DNA from: Nocardia salmonicida NBRC 13393 | GTDB lineage: Bacteria; Actinomycetota; Actinomycetes; Mycobacteriales; Mycobacteriaceae | Length of the DNA: 64,000 nt | Direction of reading: 5' to 3' | Assembly: GCF_001613085.1 (NCBI RefSeq) | Contig: NZ_BDBR01000004.1 | Coordinates: 62,001 to 126,000, forward strand | Shown here: one piece after another, positions 34,298 to 42,974 of the stretch | How the letters are laid out: every line of letters starts with the position of its first letter | How positions within the stretch are numbered: position 1 is the stretch's first letter | Notes under the pieces: model-generated | The model's database searches: none | What the model saw: only the letters and a program-made list of their open reading frames with translations | What the model was told of the DNA's origin: nothing | Position numbers and translations under genes: made by a program

Positions 34298-36358
34298 TCA
34301 GCCGACCAGCCCTTCCGGGTCCACCAGCAACCGCTTGAGCACCTTGCCGGTCTCGCCGCGCGGCAGCGCGTTGAGAAAGGTGACATCGCGCGGGACGGAG
34401 AAGCGGCTGAGGCGGTTTCGGACGTAGGTGCGCACCATGTCCGAGTCGAGCCCCGAGCCCTCGTTCTTGACCAGGAACGCGGCCAGTCGCTGGCCGAATT
34501 CACGGTCCGGCACGCCGACCACCGCGACATCGGTGACCTGCGGCAGATACGCCAACGCTTCCTCGACCGGTCGCGGAAAAACGTTCTCGCCGCCGGAGAT
34601 GATCATCTCGTCGTCGCGTCCCGCCACGAACAATCTGCCTTCGGCGTCGAGGTAACCGAGATCGCCGGTATCCATCATGCCGTCGGATTCCTCGGGCGGT
34701 GCGTCGCTGACATAGCCGTCGAAGAGCATGTGGTTGCCGACGAAGATCCGCCCGACCACGCCGATCGGCACTGCTTTGTGCTCGGCATCGAGGATCGCGA
34801 TCTTGGTACCCAGTGGCGGGCGTCCTGCGGTAGTGGGCGCGGCGCGCAGGTCGTCGGGCCCGGCCACGCTGGCCCAGGAGACCTCCGTGGAACCGTAGAG
34901 GTTGTAGAGGACATCGCCGTAGTCGTCGAGGAACCGGTCGACGGTGACCGCGGTCAGTGGTGCGCCGCAGCTGATCACATGCCGCAGGCTGCTCAGGTCG
35001 TACCGCTCGCGCACCTCGGCGGGCAGGTCGACCAGTCGCTGCACCATGGTGGGCACCGCGATGAGCGTGTTCACTCCGTGTTCGGTGATCCGGCGCAGGC
35101 AGTCCTCGGCGTCGAAGCCCTGCGTCAGCACCACCGTGGCCCGCACCGCGGTGCTCAATTGCAGCGCCGACAACCCCCAGGTGTGAAACAGCGGCGCCGG
35201 GATCATCATGGTGCTGCCCGCGTGGATCGGGATCAGCGACAGCAGCGCGACCAGGGTGTCGAAGCCCTTCGGGTGCGGACGCCGGGCTCCCTTCGGGGTG
35301 CCGCTGGTGCCCGAGGTGAGCACGATCTGGCGTCCCGGCACCGTCGGGACGGGAAACTTCGAGTCGCGGGTCGCGATGAGGTCTTCGATCGTGATCCGCG
35401 TCGGGTCGGCGGGGGCGTCGTCGGTGAAGAAGCGCGGCAGATCGGTGTGCAGGTATTGCACGAGGTAAGCCAGATCGGTGTCGACGAACAACGCCGAAAG
35501 CCGGTGCCGCTGCACGATTTCCTCGATCCGCCGCCCCGAGAGTCCCGAGTTCAGCAGTGCGACGTCGACACCGAGCTTGCCCGCCGCGACCATGGATTCG
35601 ACCATGCCGCAATGGTTTCCGGCCAGCAGGCCCACCGCGTCACCCGCACGCAGCCCCACCTCGTACATCGCGCCCGCCAACGCGGTGGTCCGCTTGTCGG
35701 TTTCGGCGAAGCTGGCGGTGCTGGTGTCGTCGATCAGCGCGATCTGGTCCGGGCTGTGCGCGGCGCCCGCGGCGTATCCGCCCGCCAGATTGAATCCCCA
35801 CCGGTACAGCGACCGCAACTGTCTGGCCGAGGTCAGCGGCGGCGACACCTGACCCGAGTTCACCCACCAGCGCACGAGTTCGGATTTGCGCCGGATCGGC
35901 GCCCGGTTGCCATTGGCCACCACCGAGGTGCGGGCTCCACCCACGACATCGGCCGCGCGACGCAGACCGTCCTTGACCCATCCGACGATCACCGAGTTCG
36001 TGACACCGGCCAGCGTGGGGTGCAGCCGCGGCGCGGCGAAGACGGTGACGCTCACCCTCGTGCGCTGCTCGTCCCCGGTGAGCCGGATCATGGCGAAACT
36101 GCCGGATTCGGGATTGTGCAGTTCGAAACTCTCGTACCAGCGCCCGATGGTCAGCACCAGCCCGGTGCGCCGCACGCCGACCGCCCTGTCCCCGATCCTG
36201 ACCTCCCAGACGGTGCTCCCGTCGGGGTTCGACACCCGATCACAACCCCCGATCCCGGCCCACAGCCGCGGGTAACTCTGCGGCTCGAGTAATACATCCC
36301 ACAGCGCCCGGCGCGAGACGGAGAACTCCACGGACACATCGACGACATCACTCGGCAT
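34298..36358 (-). CDS. SRPBCC domain fused to acyl-CoA synthetase
   Basis: A 686-aa fusion. Residues 1-145 form an SRPBCC/polyketide-cyclase-like lipid-binding domain (VDVSVEFSVSRRALWDVLL, then SESF/ESFEL strands and a C-terminal helix). After a ~40-residue linker, an AMP-forming ligase follows: P-loop TSGTSGTPKG (348-357), YGSTEVSW, DTGDLGYLDAEGRLFVAGR, GGENVFP, and the catalytic Lys in PRGETGKVLK. The ligase alone would be ~500 aa, like FadD12-type proteins. It activates a carboxylic acid to acyl-CoA; the lipid domain may present or store the substrate (inference). ATG 36358 begins MPSDVVDVSVEFSV; the frame to 36586 is unlikely. The gene stands alone. Confidence 0.88.
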   Translation of the reverse strand: MPSDVVDVSVEFSVSRRALWDVLLEPQSYPRLWAGIGGCDRVSNPDGSTVWEVRIGDRAVGVRRTGLVLTIGRWYESFELHNPESGSFAMIRLTGDEQRTRVSVTVFAAPRLHPTLAGVTNSVIVGWVKDGLRRAADVVGGARTSVVANGNRAPIRRKSELVRWWVNSGQVSPPLTSARQLRSLYRWGFNLAGGYAAGAAHSPDQIALIDDTSTASFAETDKRTTALAGAMYEVGLRAGDAVGLLAGNHCGMVESMVAAGKLGVDVALLNSGLSGRRIEEIVQRHRLSALFVDTDLAYLVQYLHTDLPRFFTDDAPADPTRITIEDLIATRDSKFPVPTVPGRQIVLTSGTSGTPKGARRPHPKGFDTLVALLSLIPIHAGSTMMIPAPLFHTWGLSALQLSTAVRATVVLTQGFDAEDCLRRITEHGVNTLIAVPTMVQRLVDLPAEVRERYDLSSLRHVISCGAPLTAVTVDRFLDDYGDVLYNLYGSTEVSWASVAGPDDLRAAPTTAGRPPLGTKIAILDAEHKAVPIGVVGRIFVGNHMLFDGYVSDAPPEESDGMMDTGDLGYLDAEGRLFVAGRDDEMIISGGENVFPRPVEEALAYLPQVTDVAVVGVPDREFGQRLAAFLVKNEGSGLDSDMVRTYVRNRLSRFSVPRDVTFLNALPRGETGKVLKRLLVDPEGLVG

Positions 36359-36718
36359 TGCTGCGCGCCTTCCTCGGCCCGGCCACACTGCCGGGTAGTG
36401 CCTGCTCGCCTCGGCCCCCGTGCCGCGACGGTGCCCGTCGTGAGGCACTGCACCAGAAGTCATCATCGGCCTGCCCGCGCGTGGGCGAACGAAATATCTA
36501 CGGATTCTGGTGACCGAACGAACACAACCCCCGGTAACTGTGAGCGATGCCAATATCTCCCGGCAGCCGCCGGACGAGGCATTCACCGTGCGAACGGCAC
36601 AATGGAGTCGATGAAACCTTGGCAGCGCGATCCCGGCACCGATGACAGCACCCTTGGCAACGGCTAAGGCGTCGGTATCGATGACCTGCGGGCCCTGCGG
36701 GAGCAGTTCGTCGACTTC

Positions 36719-37402
36719 ATGCTCGGCTACAAGTTCGCGATCGACGAGGTGACGACCAAGATCAACATCTTACGTGAGGACTTCAACAACACCCACGAGT
36801 ACAACCCTATCGAGCACGTGGGATCGCGACTCAAGTCGCCCGAGAGTGTTCTCGAGAAGGTCCGTCGCAAGAATTACGCGATGAATCTGGCCGCGATCAG
36901 GGACAACGTGCTCGATATCGCCGGGGTCAGGGTGGTGTGCAGCTTCATCTCCGATATCGGCACGATCAGGGACATGCTGGCCGGTCAGGAAGACATCACG
37001 GTGATCGAGGAGCGCGACTACATCACCCACCGCAAGCCGAACGGCTACCAGAGCATGCACCTGATCGTGTCGATCCCGGTGTTCCGCTCCGACCGCACCG
37101 AGCGGATTCCGGTCGAGATCCAGATCCGCACGATCGCGATGGACTTCTGGGCCAGCCTCGAGCACAAGATCTACTACAAGTACCGCGGCGAGGTCCCCCC
37201 GAACCTGCGTACCGACCTCGCCCAGGCCGCCGAGGTCGCCACCCAGCTCGACGAGAAGATGGAAGCCCTCCACCGTCAGGTCGACCGCAGCGCGCACCCG
37301 AAGCCGAAGCCGAGCACGGACTCACTGGACCTCAGCGTGCTGTACAACAGCCTCACCGGCGGCCATCCCGTCTACCTCCGCCCCACCGATCCGCCGGCCT
37401 GA
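36719..37402 (+). CDS. RelA/SpoT-like (p)ppGpp synthetase, N-terminus disrupted upstream
   Basis: A 227-aa small alarmone-synthetase-type protein: YNPIEHVGSRLKSPESVLEK, DIAGVRVVCSFISDI, DYITHRKPNGYQSMHLIV and EIQIRTIAMDFWASLEHK are the synthetase blocks. The same frame continues upstream: ATG 36611 starts MKPWQRDPGTDDSTLGNG, then an in-frame TAA (36665-36667), then GVGIDDLRALREQFVDF leading into MLGYKF. This helix belongs to the family, so the native gene probably began at 36602/36611 and now carries a nonsense codon. ATG 36719 lacks a ribosome binding site, so expression is doubtful. No hydrolase (HD) domain is present. Confidence 0.7.
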   Translation: MLGYKFAIDEVTTKINILREDFNNTHEYNPIEHVGSRLKSPESVLEKVRRKNYAMNLAAIRDNVLDIAGVRVVCSFISDIGTIRDMLAGQEDITVIEERDYITHRKPNGYQSMHLIVSIPVFRSDRTERIPVEIQIRTIAMDFWASLEHKIYYKYRGEVPPNLRTDLAQAAEVATQLDEKMEALHRQVDRSAHPKPKPSTDSLDLSVLYNSLTGGHPVYLRPTDPPA

Positions 37403-37424
37403 CATACACCGTGGTCGTCGCGTG

Positions 37425-37691
37425 TCATTGTGCGAGGGAACCGGCGCCGATCGCCAGATAGGCCGTCATCGTCTTGGCCGCGTCGTCGCACAGCCGGGCC
37501 TCGGCCGCCGCACACGCGCTCCTGTTCGCCGCCCAGACGGTGGCGATCGCACACACCACCGCGGCCGTCGCGATCACCGACAGGCCATAGATCACGGCTC
37601 GCCGAAAAGCCGGGTCCTCGGTCCCCTGATTCGCGCCGTCGTCAGGCAACGCTGGTACCTCCCATGACTCGGTCGGCGATCCTGTCTCCAT
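37425..37691 (-). CDS. small single-pass membrane protein
   Basis: An 88-aa protein with one transmembrane helix (YGLSVIATAAVVCAIATVWA, ~35-54) after an acidic Pro/Asp-rich N-terminus, and two cysteines (SACAAAEARLC) after the helix. No signal or known domain. Convergent with the RelA-like gene, 22 bp apart. Confidence 0.6.
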   Translation of the reverse strand: METGSPTESWEVPALPDDGANQGTEDPAFRRAVIYGLSVIATAAVVCAIATVWAANRSACAAAEARLCDDAAKTMTAYLAIGAGSLAQ

Positions 37692-37806
37692 CTGAGCACA
37701 GGATCGCCACCGTGCCCACCCGCCCGATCCTGTTTAGGTCCCGGCATCTGCGGTACCGCCACACTGACATCGCCTGCTGGGCGCCAGAGCCAGGAAGGAG
37801 CCGAAG

Positions 37807-38373
37807 ATGACTGACCGGATGCTGACAGGAAAGCGCGTCGCGATCCTCGCCACCGATGGGGTGGAGCAGGTCGAACTCGTCCGACCCCGTGCGGCGGTGG
37901 AAGACGCGGGCGCCGTCACGACGCTGGTGTCCCTCGCTTCCGGCACCATCCAGGCGATGAACCACGACGTCGAGAAGGGTGACACCTTCACCGTCGACGA
38001 GCTGATCGCCGACGTGAGCCCGGCCGACTTCGACGCGCTACTGCTCCCGGGCGGCACTACCAACCCCGACAAACTCCGCCAAGATCCCGCCGCGGTCCGC
38101 TTCGTCAAGGAATTCGTCGGCACCGGCAAACCGGTCGGCGTGATCTGCCACGGACCGTGGACGCTGGTCGAGGCCGACGCCGTGCGCGGCCGCACGCTCA
38201 CCTCCTATCCCAGCGTGCGCACCGATATCCGCAATGCCGGTGGCACCGTTGTCGACGAGGAGGTCGTCGTCGACCGGGGCTTGGTCTCGAGTCGCAACCC
38301 CGACGATCTGCCCGCGTTCTGCGCCAAGGTCGTCGAAGAGTTCGCCGAGGGACGCCACCCGGCCGCCACCTAG
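37807..38373 (+). CDS. DJ-1/PfpI-family protein
   Basis: A 188-aa class I glutamine-amidotransferase-like protein. The nucleophile elbow ICHGPW gives Cys114, and DGVEQVEL supplies the conserved Glu of the PfpI branch. Such proteins are named proteases but often act as deglycases or general stress proteins; the full PfpI layout is present, ending SSRNPDDLPAF. GGAAGGAG precedes ATG 37807. Single-gene unit. Confidence 0.9.
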   Translation: MTDRMLTGKRVAILATDGVEQVELVRPRAAVEDAGAVTTLVSLASGTIQAMNHDVEKGDTFTVDELIADVSPADFDALLLPGGTTNPDKLRQDPAAVRFVKEFVGTGKPVGVICHGPWTLVEADAVRGRTLTSYPSVRTDIRNAGGTVVDEEVVVDRGLVSSRNPDDLPAFCAKVVEEFAEGRHPAAT

Positions 38374-38507
38374 TCCTCGGCTGAGACTGCCTCGATATCG
38401 AACTCACAACCACTGCGACCTCTGGGTATTTCCGCCATCCGCGCCTCGGCGATTCCGCTACTGTCCGAGCAGATTCATCTCGAACAGCGTGGCGCGAAAG
38501 GAATCCG

Positions 38508-40064
38508 GTGGCGCTCTCACGTCGGAAGTTGATCACCGCGACCGCGGCGGGCGGCGCGATGGCCGCGCTCGGAATGCCCGCGGGGCGCGCCGAGGAGCGG
38601 GTGCTCGGTGCGGGCGATGTCGAGTCGCTGGCCTCGCGCGGGTACAACCGGCGGTTCCTGGCGCGACCGGCGAAGATCTATGTGCCGACCAGCGCCGAAG
38701 AGGTTCGCCGCGCGGTCGCCGAGGCGGTGGGCGGAGACGGTGGGATCACGGTCCGCTCGGGCGGGCACTGCTTCGACGATTTCGTCGACAACGCGCGGAC
38801 CCGTTCGATCATCGACCTCGGCCGACTCGGCGCGGTGTACTGGGACGAGCACCACCGCGCGTTCTCGGTCGACGCGGGCGCCGATATCGGCACCGTCTAC
38901 AACGCGCTGCACCGCTGGGGCGTGACGGTGCCGGGTGGGATCTGCCTCGGCGTCGGGATGGGTGGTCATGTCTGCGGGGGCGGCTACGGTCCGTTGTCCC
39001 GGCGATTCGGGCTCGTGGCCGATCACCTGGCCGGGGTCGAAGTGGTCACTGTCGATGCCGACGGAACCACGAAAGTGGTCGTGGCGACCGAAGACGGCCC
39101 CGACCGCGACCTGTGGTGGGCGCACACCGGTGGCGGCGGCGGCAATTTCGGTGTGGTGACCCGGTATCTGCTGCGATCTCCCGATTCCGACGGCGCGGAC
39201 CCCAGGCGCGCGCTGCCGAAACCGCCGAGCAGCATGCTGAACGCGCGACTGATTCTGCCCATAACCACCGAGGATTCGTTCGTCCGGTTGCTCGGTAACT
39301 ACCTCGGGTTCTTCGAACGCCACAGTGCACCGGGTAATGAATTCGCCGGTCTCTACGCGCCGCTGATGATCAGGACGACCGGCACCGGCGCGGCCGAGAT
39401 GCTGATCCTCTTCGATGCCGAAACACCCGACGCACGACAACGTTTCGACGAATTCGTCGCCACGGTGAGCGACGGGGTGTTCCCGCCGCCCATCCTGACC
39501 CCGGTCACACAACTGTCCTACCCGGACACCGTGAACCAGGTGTATTACGCGAAGGGCGTGAACACCACACGGGTCAAAGTGAAAGCCGCCTATCTGCGTA
39601 AGGCGTACTCCCCCGAACAACTCCGAATCTTCTACCGCTACATCACCGATCCCGGCTTCCTCGGCGAATCCCAGCTCGAATTCCTGCCGTTCGGCGGCGC
39701 GATCAACGCCGTGGCCGCCGACGCGACGGCGATGCCCGCACGGGATTCGTTCATGAAGATGCTGATCCACGCGTCGTGGCGACTGCCCTTCGACGACGAA
39801 CGGTATCTGCGCTGGGCGCGCGAGATGTATCGCGAGGTGCATGCCGGCACCGGCGGTGTTCCGGTGCCGAACGCGGCCTACGGCGGCAGTTACATCAACT
39901 ACCCGGACCCGGATCTGGCCGATGCCGCGTGGAACACCTCCGGCCTGCCGTGGCACGCCTTCTACTACGGTGACAACTATCGGCGGCTACTGCGAGTCAA
40001 AGCGGCGGTGGATCCGAGAAATGTTTTCCAGCACCGGCTTTCGATCGGCCGGCCGGACTGGTGA
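38508..40064 (+). CDS. Tat-exported berberine-bridge-type FAD oxidoreductase
   Basis: A 518-aa BBE-like flavoprotein. The start has a Tat signal (LSRRKLITATAAGGAMAALG). The flavin is probably held twice: His87 in RSGGHCF and Cys146 in GICLGVGMGGHVCGGG match the bicovalent FAD sites of oligosaccharide oxidases. The BBE C-terminal motif is NYPDPDL and YYGDNYRRLLRVKAAVDP. It oxidises a substrate with O2 outside the membrane; sugar or alkaloid-like compounds are typical. GTG 38508 follows AAAGGA. A Tat-type cyclase gene is convergent, 6 bp away. Confidence 0.9.
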   Translation: MALSRRKLITATAAGGAMAALGMPAGRAEERVLGAGDVESLASRGYNRRFLARPAKIYVPTSAEEVRRAVAEAVGGDGGITVRSGGHCFDDFVDNARTRSIIDLGRLGAVYWDEHHRAFSVDAGADIGTVYNALHRWGVTVPGGICLGVGMGGHVCGGGYGPLSRRFGLVADHLAGVEVVTVDADGTTKVVVATEDGPDRDLWWAHTGGGGGNFGVVTRYLLRSPDSDGADPRRALPKPPSSMLNARLILPITTEDSFVRLLGNYLGFFERHSAPGNEFAGLYAPLMIRTTGTGAAEMLILFDAETPDARQRFDEFVATVSDGVFPPPILTPVTQLSYPDTVNQVYYAKGVNTTRVKVKAAYLRKAYSPEQLRIFYRYITDPGFLGESQLEFLPFGGAINAVAADATAMPARDSFMKMLIHASWRLPFDDERYLRWAREMYREVHAGTGGVPVPNAAYGGSYINYPDPDLADAAWNTSGLPWHAFYYGDNYRRLLRVKAAVDPRNVFQHRLSIGRPDW

Positions 40065-40070
40065 CGACAG

Positions 40071-40886
40071 TCAGGTGAGCGCGAGCACCCGACACGGTCC
40101 GCCGGTGCCGCCCGCGTGTTTCGGTGCGCCGATGACGACCGTCGCGCCCTTCGGCGGAACCGCGGCGAGGTTGGCGAGCATCTCCACGCCGTAGCGACCG
40201 GCACTGAGAAAGGCCGTGTGCGCACCGTATTCGGGATCGGCACCGCAATCCAGGCTGAGCGTATCGACACCGGCGCCGACGATTCCGCAGCGCGCGACAA
40301 GGTATTCCGCGGCGTCGGCGGAGAACCCCGGGGCGTGGGGCGTTCCGCGTTCGTCGAGATTGAGAAAGGTCGACGGTCGGTCGATGCGGCGTTCCCACCC
40401 GGAGTACATCGCGACGAATGCCCGCTCCGGGAGGTCGCCGTGCTGTGATCGCCAGTTGTCGATATCGGCGACGGTCACCACCGCGTCGGCGTCGACGGCG
40501 GCCTTGGCGCTGATATCGATGACGACGAGCGGCGCGACGAGATCGTCGACGGCGAGGGCATCGGTCGTGGCGGCGCCGGGGATCCGATGCGCGGGCGCGT
40601 CGAGATGGGTTCCGGTGTGCTCCCAGTACCCGAGTGCGAACTGCCCGAACCCACCCGACGCGTGCGTGGCCACCGGGACCATGACCAGCGGCGGATTACC
40701 CGGCCACACCGGCAGGTGCGGCGTCAGTGTGTGGGTGAGATCGACAACGCCGCGGTGCGGCGCGGCGACGGCGGGCGCGGGGGCCACCGCGGCCAGAGCG
40801 GTGAGCCCCGCGAAGCCGAGCAGCGCCCGCCGACTCGGCTGCGGCGCGCTCTCGTGGGCGAGACGAACGATTTCGGGCGAACACAT
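40071..40886 (-). CDS. Tat-exported cyclase-family (KynB-like) hydrolase
   Basis: A 271-aa member of the PF04199 cyclase family (kynurenine formamidase, isatin hydrolase). The metal motif EHTGTHLDAPAH (His90-His100) is complete, and VVDLTHTLTPHLPVWPG is the usual start of the fold. A Tat-like signal (SRRALLGFAGLTALAAV) suggests export, unusual for kynurenine formamidases. ATG 40886 (MCSPEIV) chosen; the extension to 40904 starts at TTG. It hydrolyses a cyclic amide or formyl group; substrate unknown. Confidence 0.85.
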   Translation of the reverse strand: MCSPEIVRLAHESAPQPSRRALLGFAGLTALAAVAPAPAVAAPHRGVVDLTHTLTPHLPVWPGNPPLVMVPVATHASGGFGQFALGYWEHTGTHLDAPAHRIPGAATTDALAVDDLVAPLVVIDISAKAAVDADAVVTVADIDNWRSQHGDLPERAFVAMYSGWERRIDRPSTFLNLDERGTPHAPGFSADAAEYLVARCGIVGAGVDTLSLDCGADPEYGAHTAFLSAGRYGVEMLANLAAVPPKGATVVIGAPKHAGGTGGPCRVLALT

Positions 40887-40991
40887 CGGACTCAAGATAG
40901 CCAAGCGAACCGGGTCCGGCGCCTGATCGGGGCCGATGCCGCGCTCCGGCTCGGTCGGCCGACCGGGCGGACCGCCGACGACGACACGCGA

Positions 40992-42281
40992 CTACCTGTC
41001 GACGCGGCGATCGCCGCCATCGGCGGCGTCACGCAGCCGATTGTCCGTCGGGGCAAGGGCTCGGTGCAGGTTCGAGGGGCCGAGACCCCGGGACAGGCCG
41101 AGAACCATTGCGGCGCACCCGAGTCCGGACAGGACGAGCCCGGTGGCGAAGAGCGTGGGATAACCGGCCAGTTCGCCGACGATGCCCGCGGCCATCCCGG
41201 CCACGCCCTGGACGACGACGATCGCGCACGCGAGCAGGGTGTAGTCGCTGCCCGCGTATTCGGGTTGGGACGCGTCCATCATCAGCGCGAAGACCGCGAC
41301 CGTGGCCGCGCCACCGAAGACATGCTCGGCCAGGCTCGCGGTGACGAGAAGTTCGAAACCACCCAGGCCGAGGGCGGCGAACAGGTACAGCGCGATGCTG
41401 GCGGTCTGGGTGACACCGCCGATCAGCAGGGCCTTGCCGCGACCGAAACGGTAGGCGAGCCAACCGCCGAGGGCCGCGCCCGCCAGCGCGCCCGCCGAGG
41501 AGAGCACGCCTTTGATCAGGGCGATCTCGCTGAGGTCGAGTCCGGCGTCGGACAGGAAGGGGCCGGTGAGCGCCGCGGCCATCGAGTCACCGAATTTGAA
41601 CGCGCCGATCAACGCGATGAAGGCGAGAACGCCGGGTCGACGCAGTCTGGTCCACCAGGCGAAGAGCAACTGTGCGGGCTTCGGGCTCGGCAGCCGGTCC
41701 GCGACCGGCTCGCGCATCAGCCACACCGGAACCGTGGTGAGCACGATCAAGGCCGCCATCGCGAGAAAGAGCGCCCGCCACCCGGCCAGCGCGTACAACC
41801 ACAACAGGGCCCCGCCGCCGACGATCATGCCGACCCGGTAGGCCCCGACCTGGATGCCGTTGCCCAGCCCGCGCTGACGCGGACCCAGCAACCGCACGGC
41901 CGAACCGTCGGTGGCCACGTCCTGGGTCGCCGAGAGCAGATTCACCACCACGATGCCGACGAACAACCAGCGCAGCGAGGACGACAGATCCAGGCAGGCC
42001 AACACCATCGCGACCGCGGCCGACAGCAGTTGCAACACCAGCAGCCAGGTGCGCCGGGTGCCGTACCGATCGACATAGGGCGCCCACAGGAACTTCAGCG
42101 CCCAGGGCAGGTACAGCACACCCGAGGCGCTGATCACCACCAGCGAATAGCCCGATTCGCGCAGTACCACCGGCAGCGCCTGGGTGAAGAAGCCGAACGG
42201 CAACCCTTGCGCGAAGTACAGCGACGACAACAGAACCAGCGTGCCTGCCGTGATCACACCCGGTCGGGTGGTGGTGCTCAT
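40992..42281 (-). CDS. AmpG-like MFS transporter
   Basis: A 429-aa multi-span protein with about 12 transmembrane helices. The start LYFAQGLPFGFFTQALPVVLR, the early DRYGTRRTW loop and the LSATQDVATDG stretch are hallmarks of the PAT/AmpG branch, which carries muropeptides or acetyl-CoA. ATG 42281 (MSTTTRPGV) is preferred. Cargo cannot be told from sequence. It is separated from the aldR gene by 60 bp on the same strand and may be read through from it. Confidence 0.85.
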   Translation of the reverse strand: MSTTTRPGVITAGTLVLLSSLYFAQGLPFGFFTQALPVVLRESGYSLVVISASGVLYLPWALKFLWAPYVDRYGTRRTWLLVLQLLSAAVAMVLACLDLSSSLRWLFVGIVVVNLLSATQDVATDGSAVRLLGPRQRGLGNGIQVGAYRVGMIVGGGALLWLYALAGWRALFLAMAALIVLTTVPVWLMREPVADRLPSPKPAQLLFAWWTRLRRPGVLAFIALIGAFKFGDSMAAALTGPFLSDAGLDLSEIALIKGVLSSAGALAGAALGGWLAYRFGRGKALLIGGVTQTASIALYLFAALGLGGFELLVTASLAEHVFGGAATVAVFALMMDASQPEYAGSDYTLLACAIVVVQGVAGMAAGIVGELAGYPTLFATGLVLSGLGCAAMVLGLSRGLGPSNLHRALAPTDNRLRDAADGGDRRVDR

Positions 42282-42341
42282 GGGCACATCGTCGCAGAGA
42301 GTCCGCCCGAGCACAGCGCACGGACTCGGCGTGATCCGATA

Positions 42342-42854
42342 TCAGAGCGTGGGCTGCGGACTGCGGACGTGCTCGAAGACCAAGCTGGTCTCGGTCGAGG
42401 CGAATTCGCGGGTCGCGCTGAGCTCCTGAGTCACGAACTCGCGCAGCGCGTCCGGCGAGGCCGCCGAGACCTGGATCAAGAAGTCGACCGTTCCGGCGAG
42501 AAAGTACACGTTCACCACACCCGGCAGTGCGGCGAGCTTGGCGCTGAGCTCACCGATGCGGGCCCGCGCCGCCGGTTGGACCTGCACCGAGATCATCGCC
42601 TGGATCGGCAGCCCCAGCGCCTCCGGGGCGATGTCGGTGTAGAAACCACGGATCGCACCGAGTTCGCGGAGCCTGCGTAGCCGCAGCGAGCAAGTCGAGG
42701 CGGCGATGCCCACCCGCGCCGCCAGGACATTGTTGGGTACGCGCGCATCCTCGGCGAGTTCGGCGAGGAGCCTGCGGTCGATGTCGTCCAGGTTCGTCGG
42801 GGACCCACGAAACGGTTGCACGGGTTGCGGTCGGTGTTGCTCTCGCGACGCCAT
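42342..42854 (-). CDS. aldR: Lrp/AsnC regulator AldR
   Basis: A 170-aa Lrp/AsnC protein: helix-turn-helix LDDIDRRLLAELAEDARVPNN and LAARVGIAASTCSLRLRRL, then the RAM ligand domain. It is divergent from alanine dehydrogenase with 120 bp between starts, the same layout as Mycobacterium Rv2779c/ald, where AldR binds the promoter and responds to alanine and other amino acids. ATG 42854 follows an in-frame GTG at 42857. The intergenic region holds no obvious single palindrome, as is usual for Lrp sites. Confidence 0.9.
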   Translation of the reverse strand: MASREQHRPQPVQPFRGSPTNLDDIDRRLLAELAEDARVPNNVLAARVGIAASTCSLRLRRLRELGAIRGFYTDIAPEALGLPIQAMISVQVQPAARARIGELSAKLAALPGVVNVYFLAGTVDFLIQVSAASPDALREFVTQELSATREFASTETSLVFEHVRSPQPTL

Positions 42855-42974
42855 CACCGCAGGATACTCAGCTTCGACACCGAATTCCGTCGATCATGCA
42901 GGTGTCATCGCTGATTGCCGCACTAATTCTCGATGCTTGGAGCAGAACCCGATCATCCTGAAGGAGCAGCTCCC

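Noticed and set aside
40587..42680. A 697-codon rightward frame opposite the MFS gene
   Set aside because: Low-complexity Arg/Gln/Gly-rich antisense translation; the opposite strand encodes a clear membrane transporter.
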